From an uncultured Gammaproteobacteria bacterium (GTDB lineage: Bacteria; Pseudomonadota; Gammaproteobacteria; Steroidobacterales; Foliamicaceae), in assembly GCA_951828235.1 (NCBI GenBank), contig OX639965.1, positions 1,980,212 to 2,044,211 of the forward strand: a DNA stretch of 64,000 nt, given 5' to 3'. The first letter of the stretch is position 1. Every line of letters begins with the position of its first letter. The translations under genes and the position numbers were made by a program. This document shows, in pieces, positions 18,479 through 27,847 of this stretch. Under the pieces are notes generated by a model, which saw only the letters and a list, made by a program, of their open reading frames with translations, did not search any database and was not told the origin of the DNA.

Positions 18479-20494
18479 GTGCTGGAAGCTTTCGCTTCGG
18501 ATGGGCCGCTGTCGTTCGCGGTCGAACGCTTTGTAGCGCGCGAGGGTCAGCAGCAGATGGCGCTGGCCGTGGCCGAGACACTGGCTGACGGCGGCAGCCT
18601 GATCGCCGAGGCGGGACCGGGGGCCGGAAAGACCCTCGCCTATCTCGTTCCTGCCTTGCTTGCCGGGCGGCGCGCGGTGATATCCACCCATTCGCGCAAC
18701 CTTCAGGACCAGTTGTTCCTGCGCGACCTGCCGCAGGTGAGCGAGGCGCTGGGGCGCCCGGTCAAGGTGCGCATGCTGAAGGGCCGCGCCAACTACCTGT
18801 GCCGCTACCGGCTCGCGCGTGCCGCCGAAGCCCAGGGCGAACTCGATGAGCGCGAGCGGATTGGCCTGGAGAGCGTTCGGTCCTGGGCCGATCACACGGT
18901 TTCCGGGGACCTGGCCCAGTGCCGGGGAGTGCCCGAGAATGCGCCGATTCTGAGGCGCGTAACCTCCACCCGCGAAAACTGTTTGGGCAAGGATTGCCCG
19001 GATTTCGAGTCCTGCCACGTGTTTCGGGCGCGCGATGAGGCCGTGCGGGCGCGGATCGTGGTGGTCAATCACCATGTGCTGATCGCCGATCTGCAACTCA
19101 AGGCGGCCGGAGCGGACGGGCTGCTGCCCAGGTTCGATTGCGTGGTCGTGGACGAAGCCCACGCCCTGCCGGAAGTGGCCCGGGAAAGCCTTGCGCTCAC
19201 GCTGGGCACGGGGCAGATCGTCGATGCCTTGAAAGACATCCAGCGCGAGGCGCTGGCTGCGGGCGTCTGGGCGGAAGTTGAGGACGAGCACGATGCGCTG
19301 CGCAACGCCGTTCGCGACCTGCGTCTGGCCTGTCCGCGCGAACCGGGAGAGACCGACTGGACGCCGGCAATGCTCCGCCGCGAGATTGAGATGCTTGATT
19401 TCGCGATGGAACAGCTTTTCGAGTGTTGCGAGGCCGCTGTTGATGATGAGCAGGACGCCCTGATGCTGTCCACCGCCGGTTTGCGGGAGATGCGCGACCG
19501 TTTGGGGTTCATGTCTGGCGCACTGGATGAATTGCGCCAGGAACAAGATTTCGAGTACGCGGATTACGCCTATCCGGATGCCGATTTTGAAGCCGATCCC
19601 GCGGTGGCCGGAAATCCGCGCGCCGGGTGGATTCGAACCACGCGCAGCCACGTCAGCCTGAATCTGACCCCCGTGGACATCGCCGGGGAATTCCAGCGCC
19701 TGGTCGAGGACTGCGAAGCCTCGTGGATCTTTTCCTCGGCGACGCTGAGCATAGACGGCGATTTCACGCATTTCGCACGCCGCCTGGGATTCGAGGACGC
19801 GCGCGAATTGCTTGTGGAGAGCCCCTACGACTACCGGCGCAATGCATTGCTTTTTGTGCCGCGGGACCTGCCGGTGCCAGGTCGTACGGCGGAAGGGTTT
19901 ACCGAGGCGGTGCTGAACGCCGCCCTGCCGGTGGCTGCCGCTGCCGGCGGCCGGGCCTTCCTGCTGTTTACCAGCTATCGCGCGCTCGACGAGGCGAAGG
20001 AGATACTGAGCAGGAGCCCCGATTGGAAGGACCGCTTTGTCGCCCAGGGAGCGGGCAGACCGCGCAGTCTGCTGCTCGAGGAATTCAGGAGGCGCCGAGA
20101 TTGCATCCTCCTGGGCACGCGGAGTTTCTGGCAGGGCGTGGACGTGCGCGGCGAAGATCTGATTCTCGTCGTTATCGACCGGCTGCCGTTCGAGGCGCCC
20201 GGCAATCCCGTATACCGGGCCCGTCAGCAGGCTGTGCGGGCACGTGGCGGCGATCCCTTCAACGAGATTTCCTTGCCCGAGGCGGTGCTTGCGCTAAAAC
20301 AGGGCGTGGGGCGGCTGGTTCGCGGCGAAACCGACAAGGGGATCGTGATGATCTGCGATCAGCGCCTGCTCACCAAAGGCTACGGTCGCCGCTTTCTCGC
20401 CAGCCTGCCGCCGATGCCGCTGACCCGGGACCCCGACGAAGCATTGAGCTTCATGACTCGCGTTGCCGCGGCGCCGCGCCAGGGGGCGGCATGA
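18479..20494 (+). CDS. ATP-dependent DNA helicase, DinG/YoaA family
   Basis: This is a superfamily 2, XPD-like 5'-3' helicase. It shows the Walker A AEAGPGAGKTLAYLVPALL, four cysteines for a 4Fe-4S cluster (NYLC, then ENC, KDC and ESC within about 15 residues), the VVDEAHALPEVA box, and the C-terminal motif VI QGVGRLVRGETDKG. Length (about 671 residues) is normal and closer to YoaA than to E. coli DinG. The start is uncertain. GTG 18479 is the first ordinary start after dnaB, but a strong AGGAGGG (18447-18453) lies 26 bp away and only 5 bp before an ATC at 18458, which would be a rare start. The stop overlaps tsaB (ATGA). Confidence 0.88.
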   Translation: MLEAFASDGPLSFAVERFVAREGQQQMALAVAETLADGGSLIAEAGPGAGKTLAYLVPALLAGRRAVISTHSRNLQDQLFLRDLPQVSEALGRPVKVRMLKGRANYLCRYRLARAAEAQGELDERERIGLESVRSWADHTVSGDLAQCRGVPENAPILRRVTSTRENCLGKDCPDFESCHVFRARDEAVRARIVVVNHHVLIADLQLKAAGADGLLPRFDCVVVDEAHALPEVARESLALTLGTGQIVDALKDIQREALAAGVWAEVEDEHDALRNAVRDLRLACPREPGETDWTPAMLRREIEMLDFAMEQLFECCEAAVDDEQDALMLSTAGLREMRDRLGFMSGALDELRQEQDFEYADYAYPDADFEADPAVAGNPRAGWIRTTRSHVSLNLTPVDIAGEFQRLVEDCEASWIFSSATLSIDGDFTHFARRLGFEDARELLVESPYDYRRNALLFVPRDLPVPGRTAEGFTEAVLNAALPVAAAAGGRAFLLFTSYRALDEAKEILSRSPDWKDRFVAQGAGRPRSLLLEEFRRRRDCILLGTRSFWQGVDVRGEDLILVVIDRLPFEAPGNPVYRARQQAVRARGGDPFNEISLPEAVLALKQGVGRLVRGETDKGIVMICDQRLLTKGYGRRFLASLPPMPLTRDPDEALSFMTRVAAAPRQGAA

Positions 20495-21228
20495 GCGGCT
20501 TTCGCTGCCTGGCGCTGGAATCGGGGGTGCGCCCCCCGTCGGTTGCGGCCTGCAACGGAGATCGGCATTTCGAGACGCAGTTGCCGGGCGGAGCCAAGGT
20601 CGCGGCGGTCCTGTTTGAGGCGATAGACGAGGTCCTGGGCAATGTCGATCTCTCGCTTGAGGATCTCGATTGCATCGCTTTCGGGCGCGGCCCGGGCGCG
20701 TTCACCGGACTGCGCGTAGCCGCGGCCGCTGCACAGGGATTGGGAGCGGGCCTGGGAATCGGATTGTGCGCGGTCTCCAGCCTCGCCGCGTTGGCGCAGG
20801 ACGCTCATGAGCGCCGGGAGGGAGGGCGTCCCGCCCTCCAGGAGGTCGGGGACGACCTCCTTCCCAAGGGTGGTCTGGCGTCTCAGGGGCCATGGATTGC
20901 GCCTTGTCTGCCGGCGGGGCGCGACAAGGTCTACCTGGGCTGGTATCGCGTCGGCGAATCGGGCCTGGTATCAACCGAGGCGGAGGACTGGCTTGCGTCG
21001 GCGGCGCGCTGCCGCTTGCCGGGGACCGAACGCTTCATCGCTGCGGGCACGGCCTGGTCCGGAAACGAAGCCTTGAATGCTACAAATGCAAGTCGGATAG
21101 AGCAACTGGAGCCGCGCGCTCTTCCGCGCGCCGGCGCTGTACTTCGGCTGGCGCGCAGGGAATATGCCGAAGGACGTGCAGTGGCTCCGGAACAGGCGCA
21201 GCCGGTGTACCTGAGAAAAGCCGTATAG
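20491..21228 (+). CDS. tsaB: tRNA threonylcarbamoyladenosine biosynthesis protein TsaB
   Basis: TsaB is the inactive Kae1-like partner of TsaD in t6A37 tRNA modification. Family markers are AFGRGPGAFTGLRVAAAAAQGL (about 67-88) and the C-terminal AEGRAVAPEQAQPVYLRKAV. Compared with E. coli TsaB (231 residues), this 245-residue protein carries about 20 extra residues between the AQDA helix and the RDKVYLGWY strand. The insert coincides exactly with a two-hairpin palindromic DNA element (20816-20866) that stays in frame. The start codon overlaps the upstream helicase stop. Confidence 0.92.
   Translation: MSGFRCLALESGVRPPSVAACNGDRHFETQLPGGAKVAAVLFEAIDEVLGNVDLSLEDLDCIAFGRGPGAFTGLRVAAAAAQGLGAGLGIGLCAVSSLAALAQDAHERREGGRPALQEVGDDLLPKGGLASQGPWIAPCLPAGRDKVYLGWYRVGESGLVSTEAEDWLASAARCRLPGTERFIAAGTAWSGNEALNATNASRIEQLEPRALPRAGAVLRLARREYAEGRAVAPEQAQPVYLRKAV
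20816..20866. repeat. In-frame palindromic element inside tsaB
   Basis: Two adjacent perfect hairpins are seen. GGAGGGCG (20821-20828) pairs with CGCCCTCC (20832-20839) around TCC. AGGAGGTCG (20840-20848) pairs with CGACCTCCT (20853-20861) around GGGA. The same GAGGGCGTCCCGCC core recurs in the intergenic repeat at 52519-52621. It is translated as part of a TsaB-specific insertion. It looks like a short palindromic repeat that tolerates coding insertion, comparable in behaviour to Rickettsia palindromic elements (analogy only). Confidence 0.7.
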
Positions 21229-21232
21229 CGTC

Positions 21233-22642
21233 ATGGACCGGCGCGAGTTTCTCAAGCACGCGGCCTTGTCCGGGCTGGTTGCGCCCGGTGATGCCCTGGC
21301 CGCCGCCCGGCCTGCGGGGCCGGTGGTCAATGACGTTTCCACCCTGAACCCGGTAGCAGTCGCTGCCGAGGCCCGTCCCCGAACGACCGAAGAGGTGCGG
21401 GCTGCGCTGCGCAACCGGCCGGGAGCAGTCTCGATCGGCGGAGGAAGATTCAGCATGGGAGGGCAGATAGCCGCTCCCGATTCCCTCCACCTGGATATGC
21501 GGGCGATGAATCAGGTGGTGGCGTTTGATCCTGAGGAGCGAGTGGTTCGCGTACAGGCCGGCATGACCTGGCGCGATCTGCAGGATGTCATCGATCCTCA
21601 CGATCTGTCGGTTCAAATCATGCAGAGCTACGCCAATTTCACCGTGGCCGGGTCGGTCTCGGTCAATTGTCACGGCCGCTACGTGGGCCGGGGCCCGCTG
21701 GTGAATTCCGTTCGGGCAGTCCAGATAGTGACAGCCGGGGGCGACGTGCTGGAACTGACGCGTTCCGACGAGTCGGAGTTGTTCGGCGCCATCTTCGGAG
21801 GCTACGGAGGCCTGGGCGTGCTGACCGAAATAGAGCTTGAACTCGACGCGAACGGCCGACTGGAGCGAGTGGTCGAGGAAGTATCGCTTGAAGAGTACCC
21901 GGACTATTTCCGCACGAGGATCGCAGCAAACGACCGCGTGCTGCTGCACAACGCCAATCTGCTTCCGTCGGATTCGAGGAAGCTGCGAGCCATCAGCTGG
22001 ATTGTGACTGACAAGCCCCTGACCGTAACGGACCGGCTGATTCCGCGGAATCTGGATTACAGCCGCTTTCAGAACGTGATCTGGGCGGTAACCGAACTAC
22101 CCGGCGGGCACCGTTTGAGGGAGGGCATGGAGCAGGAACTGCTGGAAGCGGAAGCGGTCGTTTGGCGCAACCACGAGGCCAGCCTCGATACGGCGTCGCT
22201 GGAACCCCGCACACGGGCTTTCTCAACCTATCTTCTGCAGGAGTATTTCATTCCCGTCGAAAACTGTGTTTCCTACGTCCGCGCCATGACCCGAGTTCTC
22301 AACGGGCAGGACGTGGAAGCGGTGAACATCTCGGTACGGCATTCGCCGGCGGATGCACGGTCGCTGCTGACCTGGGCGCCGGTCGAAGTGTTTTCGCTTG
22401 TGCTGTACTACAAGCAGCGCACTACCCGAAGAGCGAGCCGCAAAGTCGGCATCTGGACGCGCGAACTGATTGACGCCGCGCTCGCACGCGGAGGCCGCTA
22501 CTACCTGCCGTATCGCCTTCACGCAACGCAGCAGCAGTTTGAGCGGGCCTATCCGGAGCACCCGCGGTTCGCCCGGCTCAAGGCGCGAATCGACCCGGGC
22601 GGCCGTTTCCAGAACCTGCTGCTTAGCAAGTACTTGAAATAG
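21233..22642 (+). CDS. FAD-linked oxidase, Tat-type leader, aldonolactone-oxidase-like
   Basis: The 469-residue protein starts with MDRREFLKHAALSGL, a leader resembling a Tat signal (RREF), and continues with an FAD_binding_4 (PCMH) domain: AEARPRTTEEV, SIGGGRFSMGGQ and NFTVAGSVSVNCHGRYVGRG. A C-terminal region ends PRFARLKARIDPGGRFQNLLLSKYLK, as in D-arabinono-lactone/gulonolactone-type oxidases. The His in the NCHGRY segment could be a flavin contact. The substrate cannot be read from the sequence. It begins 4 bp after tsaB but is functionally unrelated. It converges with the old yellow enzyme gene. Confidence 0.82.
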   Translation: MDRREFLKHAALSGLVAPGDALAAARPAGPVVNDVSTLNPVAVAAEARPRTTEEVRAALRNRPGAVSIGGGRFSMGGQIAAPDSLHLDMRAMNQVVAFDPEERVVRVQAGMTWRDLQDVIDPHDLSVQIMQSYANFTVAGSVSVNCHGRYVGRGPLVNSVRAVQIVTAGGDVLELTRSDESELFGAIFGGYGGLGVLTEIELELDANGRLERVVEEVSLEEYPDYFRTRIAANDRVLLHNANLLPSDSRKLRAISWIVTDKPLTVTDRLIPRNLDYSRFQNVIWAVTELPGGHRLREGMEQELLEAEAVVWRNHEASLDTASLEPRTRAFSTYLLQEYFIPVENCVSYVRAMTRVLNGQDVEAVNISVRHSPADARSLLTWAPVEVFSLVLYYKQRTTRRASRKVGIWTRELIDAALARGGRYYLPYRLHATQQQFERAYPEHPRFARLKARIDPGGRFQNLLLSKYLK

Positions 22643-22675
22643 CCCCTGGCATGAGCCAAAGCCGTTTCCGGGAAT

Positions 22676-24196
<1,521 letters not shown>

Positions 24197-24206
24197 GGGG
24201 TCGCTC

Positions 24207-24474
24207 CTAGTGCCGTGTCAAGCTCATATTGTCGCATCAGAGCGGGCGTAGCGTGTCCCTGCAAGGCGCGGCCGGCACGGAATACTTGCTGTATTGCGAA
24301 CGGCTGCAACGCCGCGGGGGCGCGCTACGCCCGCTCCCGAAGGGCGTGTCTCCCCTGGCCCGTGGCCGCGTTGCGCCCCTGGGCAATGGGAGACGCCATT
24401 CCCGGCGGGACGCGCCTTGCCACGAACCAGGGGAGACACGCTGATGCGACAATATGAGCTTGACACGGCACTAG
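24207..24474. mobile_element. MITE-like element with 30-bp perfect terminal inverted repeats
   Basis: The ends 24211-24240 and 24441-24470 are perfect 30-bp inverted repeats (outer end TGCCGTGTCAAGC). Both are flanked by CTAG (24207-24210 and 24471-24474), which may be a 4-bp target duplication or part of the repeat. The interior holds two further nested inverted repeats: GAGCGGGCGTAGCG (24239-24252) with its complement at 24323-24336, and GCGTGTCTCCCCTGG (24344-24358) with its complement at 24427-24441. At about 260 bp with no coding capacity it fits a non-autonomous miniature element. The right CTAG supplies the TAG stop codon of the adjacent ridA-like gene. Confidence 0.85.
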
Positions 24475-24863
24475 TCCGGTATCACGGCGGTCGCTTCGAT
24501 TTCCACCAGCGCTTGCGATTCGACCAGCGCCGAGACTTCAACCAGGCTCATGGCGGGGTAGTGCTTGCCCAAAACCCTCCGATAGGCGGTGCCGATTGCC
24601 GACTGCGCATCCAGGTAGGCCTGCCGGTCGGTGACGAACCAGGTAAGCCGAACCAGATGTTCCGGCGCCGCCTTGGCCTCCGCCAGCACCGCGACCACGT
24701 TCTCTAGCGCCAGTTCCACCTGCCCGGCCAGCGTGTCCGGGAAATTGCCCTCCCTGTCCCAGCCGACCTGACCGGCGGTGAATACCAGCCTGCCCCTCGC
24801 CGCGATGCCGTTGGCATAGCCTTTCGGTCGCGGCCAGCCGGGAGGTTGAAGTATCTCGCTCAT
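24471..24863 (-). CDS. RidA/YjgF-family protein (enamine/imine deaminase-like)
   Basis: RidA-family proteins hydrolyse reactive enamines/imines, but many subfamilies lack that activity. The 130-residue protein has the family fold markers GRLVFTAGQVGWDREG, then AGQVELALENVVAVLAEAKAAPEHLVRLTWFVTD and the C-terminal EIEATAVI. The conserved Arg before the last strand (position of RidA R105) is not evident: ESQALVEIEATAVIPD. This suggests a non-deaminase subfamily. ATG at 24863 gives the usual N terminus (MSEILQPPGWPRPKGY). The stop codon TAG comes from the boundary of the MITE-like element, so the native C terminus may have been altered by insertion. Confidence 0.85.
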   Translation of the reverse strand: MSEILQPPGWPRPKGYANGIAARGRLVFTAGQVGWDREGNFPDTLAGQVELALENVVAVLAEAKAAPEHLVRLTWFVTDRQAYLDAQSAIGTAYRRVLGKHYPAMSLVEVSALVESQALVEIEATAVIPD

Positions 24864-24972
24864 CGGTCCGTACTTTATCAGCGGGCCACGCGCATTGCCG
24901 GCAGCCCAGGTTTCGGGAAATCGCCTGCGCGGGTGTACGATTCGACTCCGGGCAGAGGGATGGGAGAGAAAA

Positions 24973-25686
24973 ATGTCGTCAACCGTTATGGTCACCGGCG
25001 CCAATCGGGGACTGGGCCTGGAGTTCGCGCGCCAGTATGCGGCCGATGGGTGGCGCGTGCTTGCAACCTATCGCAATCCGGCGGTAGCCGGCGAATTGCT
25101 GGAGGAGCTGGCCGGGCAGGACAATGTGCAGGCATACAGGCTGGACGTGTCGGACTTCGACGCCATTGCGGCCCTGGCCGAAGAGTTGCAGGACGAAACG
25201 ATCGACGTGTTCCTGAGCAATGCCGGACTGTTCGGTCCCAAACCCGGGGCGGAGTCCGATCTCAGGCAGTCGTTCGGCCACATCGATTACGGGATCGTGC
25301 GCGAGGTTCTGAACGTCAATGCACTGGCGCCTCTGAAATGCGCCGAATCGTTCGTGGAGCACATTGCCCGCAGCGAGCAGCGCAAGTTCGTCGCGCTCTC
25401 GTCCATCGAGGGCTCGATCAGCCGGGCGCAGCGCGACCTCTACGCCTACCGCACCAGCAAGGCGGCGCTGAACATGGTCACGCGGCTACTCTCCGGGGAC
25501 CTGGCCGATCGCGGCATCACCGTGGTAAGCATCTGCCCCGGCTGGGTGAAGACCCGTATGGGCGGCGAGTTCGCCAAGCTGGAACTTACGCCGGCCATCC
25601 GCGATTTTCGCGGGCTGGTGGCCCGCCTGACCCTGGAGGAAAGCGGTCGGTTCATCGAATCGCCCGGCAATCCGCTGGCCTACTGA
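24973..25686 (+). CDS. Short-chain dehydrogenase/reductase
   Basis: A classical NAD(P)-dependent SDR of 237 residues. It shows TGANRGLG (cofactor loop, about 8-15), LSNAG, the catalytic Ser in FVALSSIEGS and YAYRTSK (YxxxK). PGWVKTRMGGEFAKL follows the active site. The basic residue after the Gly-rich loop (RNP) would favour NADPH (inference). The start ATG 24973 follows GGGAGAGA. Seventeen-plus bases separate its stop from the DUF1838 gene, so the SDR, DUF1838 protein and nitrilase-like protein may form one operon. Confidence 0.9.
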   Translation: MSSTVMVTGANRGLGLEFARQYAADGWRVLATYRNPAVAGELLEELAGQDNVQAYRLDVSDFDAIAALAEELQDETIDVFLSNAGLFGPKPGAESDLRQSFGHIDYGIVREVLNVNALAPLKCAESFVEHIARSEQRKFVALSSIEGSISRAQRDLYAYRTSKAALNMVTRLLSGDLADRGITVVSICPGWVKTRMGGEFAKLELTPAIRDFRGLVARLTLEESGRFIESPGNPLAY

Positions 25687-25708
25687 CAAACGGCAGGAGG
25701 ATTTGAGA

Positions 25709-26602
25709 ATGGGCAAGTTCACTAACACGCGGCGTGCTTTCGTCACGTCGGCGGTCGCCGCCGGCGTCGCCGCATCTGCGGCGCCGGCCGCAGGCGCGAA
25801 CCGGCAGCCGCTTGATCTGGAGGACCCCCGCGACAATCTGGATGCGTACATCAAGGCGCGCTCCGACGTATCAGGCGCCGACGCGCCGTTGTGGAGCACC
25901 GGCCAGATCTGGAGTTACATTCCCGGTCAGCGCAGCAAGCTGCTGTTCAAGACCACCGGCCTCGCGATCTCCAGAACGGTGCGGGATGAGAGCGGGTATA
26001 CGTGGCTTAACCGGGAGTGCCTGTATTTCCAGCACCCTGACACCGGCGAGGTGATCGACCGCTGGACCAACCCCTTCACCGAAAGGGAAGTGCAAATCTT
26101 TCACATTCGCAATATCCACGTGAACAGCCGGTTCGACTACGAAGACGACAACGGTGCGGTACTCAAGCCGTATATGGAGCATATGGGCGACGTGACCTTT
26201 TATTCGGACCTCATGTTTTTCGGCGAGTCGCCGCTGAGCATGGAGGATTACCCGGCGTATGTGGGAAGCCCGTATTACCAGGGGGCCTCGGTGTACAACC
26301 ACCACGTCAAGCGCGGCGATCTTGAGAACCTCGATCTCGGCGCGGCGCCGGCCATCGTGTCCTGGATATCCAACCGCCAATGGGCGCCGTGGATGGAGAT
26401 GGGCAGCTGGGCGGGCGGAATGGTGATTTCAACGCGCGGGAAGAAGCTTGCGAAGGTAACCGACCTGCCCGCGGACGTTTTTGACTACATGCAAAAGAAT
26501 GACCCCGAATACCTGAGGGCTCCGGAGGAGGTTACCAGGGACACAACGTCCTTCTACGAGGAATTCAAGAAGTTCGTTGACGCGAAGCGCGCCGGCCAAT
26601 GA
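25709..26602 (+). CDS. Tat-exported DUF1838-family protein
   Basis: The 297-residue product opens with MGKFTNTRRAFVTSAVAAG, a twin-arginine-type leader (TRRAF) with an Ala-rich h-region ending around AAGANRQ. The rest (DNLDAYIKARSDVSGA, then LFKTTGLAISRTV and YEDDNGAVLKPYMEHMGDVTFYSDL) resembles DUF1838 proteins, whose function is unknown. Aromatic-rich segments suggest ligand binding. ATG 25709 is preceded by AGGAGG with good spacing. It sits between the SDR and a second Tat-leader protein of the nitrilase superfamily, so the pair may act together in the periplasm. Confidence 0.75.
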   Translation: MGKFTNTRRAFVTSAVAAGVAASAAPAAGANRQPLDLEDPRDNLDAYIKARSDVSGADAPLWSTGQIWSYIPGQRSKLLFKTTGLAISRTVRDESGYTWLNRECLYFQHPDTGEVIDRWTNPFTEREVQIFHIRNIHVNSRFDYEDDNGAVLKPYMEHMGDVTFYSDLMFFGESPLSMEDYPAYVGSPYYQGASVYNHHVKRGDLENLDLGAAPAIVSWISNRQWAPWMEMGSWAGGMVISTRGKKLAKVTDLPADVFDYMQKNDPEYLRAPEEVTRDTTSFYEEFKKFVDAKRAGQ

Positions 26603-26672
26603 TTGACGAGCCCATAGGAACGGCCGGGGCGCGCGGATTTTCAACCGGGCTCGCTTGGGAGAACAGACGACC

Positions 26673-27797
26673 ATGACAAACCAGATAACACGCCGCAACC
26701 TGCTGTCGGGTAGCGCGGGCGCATTGGCGGGGCTTGCCGCGTTGCCCGCGATGGCCGCTTCGGAGTCTTCCGCGGAGAATTCCGCCAACTCGACGGACGG
26801 CACCTATCCCACGGTACCGCTACGCAGCGACACCGTGAACTTCGGCGTCGTGCAGTCCCGCGTTCATCCCGTCGACGCGGCCAATACGAAGCAGACACTT
26901 AAGAAAAACCTCGACCACATGCTGTGGTTGATTGACCGGGCGCAGTACTACGGCGGCCACAAGGACTTTCTGGCCTTTCACGAGTTCCCGCTGACCGGCT
27001 GGGACCGGTGGACGCGCTCCGAAATACTGAGCTTCGCCCCGGAACTGCCGGGCGAAGAAACCGAAGCCATAGGCGCCAAGGCCCGGGAGCACAACTGTTA
27101 CATCTCCTTCGGCACTTATGCGCAGTACAAGGATTGGCCGCGCCACATCATGAGCGTGGCGGTGGTGATCGGGCCGGACGGGAAGATCGTTTCCGAACAG
27201 TGGAAGGCCCGCAACATTCATGGCGTATTCGTGGGTTTTGAGCTTTTCACCACCACGGTCTACGAGGTGCTGGAGCGCTACGTCGAAATGTACGGCTGGG
27301 ATGCCGTGATCCCGGTGGCGCGGACCTCGGTGGGCAACATCTGCATCTCGCCCTGCAAGATGGAGCCGGAACTCTATCGGGCCATGGCGATCAAGGGCGC
27401 CGAGATCATCATTCGCACGTCAACGGGCGGATACAACCACCTCGACATGCGCAACGTCTGCCAGTCGAACAAGGTGTACGGCGCGCTGTCCAACAACGCC
27501 GTATCCCCGGGCAACAAGAGCTTCTTCGAGACTGCGGGCGGCGGCGGCGGCGTCATCATCGGCCCGGACGGAAAGATCCTCGCCGAGGCGGAGGGCCATC
27601 ACGAGGAACTGATCAATTACCGGATCCCCATGGCCGACTTTCGCAGCCGGCACCGGATTCCGGATTTCCATGCCGAGCTCTACGCGCACGTGATTGACGG
27701 ATACAAGTCCCGCTACGCCCCGGGCGCGTTCCTGGATTATTTGCCGGAAGGGCTCGACGAAGCCTACGAGCAATTCAAGGACAAGGCCCGCTGGTGA
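26673..27797 (+). CDS. Tat-exported nitrilase-superfamily C-N hydrolase
   Basis: The 374-residue protein has a Tat-like leader (TRRNLLSGSAGALAGLAALPAMA) and a carbon-nitrogen hydrolase domain. Candidate triad: E104 in FHEFPLTGW, K178 in EQWKARN, and C224 in GNICISPCKMEPE, although a second Cys (C228) lies four residues on. The segment around the Cys departs from the usual CxDxxxPE. The closest general resemblance is to aliphatic amidase/formamidase-type members. Export of this superfamily is uncommon. The substrate is unknown. ATG 26673 is preferred over a TTG six codons earlier because it starts the leader. Confidence 0.82.
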   Translation: MTNQITRRNLLSGSAGALAGLAALPAMAASESSAENSANSTDGTYPTVPLRSDTVNFGVVQSRVHPVDAANTKQTLKKNLDHMLWLIDRAQYYGGHKDFLAFHEFPLTGWDRWTRSEILSFAPELPGEETEAIGAKAREHNCYISFGTYAQYKDWPRHIMSVAVVIGPDGKIVSEQWKARNIHGVFVGFELFTTTVYEVLERYVEMYGWDAVIPVARTSVGNICISPCKMEPELYRAMAIKGAEIIIRTSTGGYNHLDMRNVCQSNKVYGALSNNAVSPGNKSFFETAGGGGGVIIGPDGKILAEAEGHHEELINYRIPMADFRSRHRIPDFHAELYAHVIDGYKSRYAPGAFLDYLPEGLDEAYEQFKDKARW

Positions 27798-27847
27798 TCC
27801 GGCCGGATCGCTCGTCGGTTTAACAGGGCGGCCATTGGAGTTCGGCG

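Noticed and set aside
24230..24470. Several small open frames inside the inverted-repeat element
   Set aside because: They read through palindromes on both strands and have Arg/Pro/Gly-rich composition; a non-coding element explains them.
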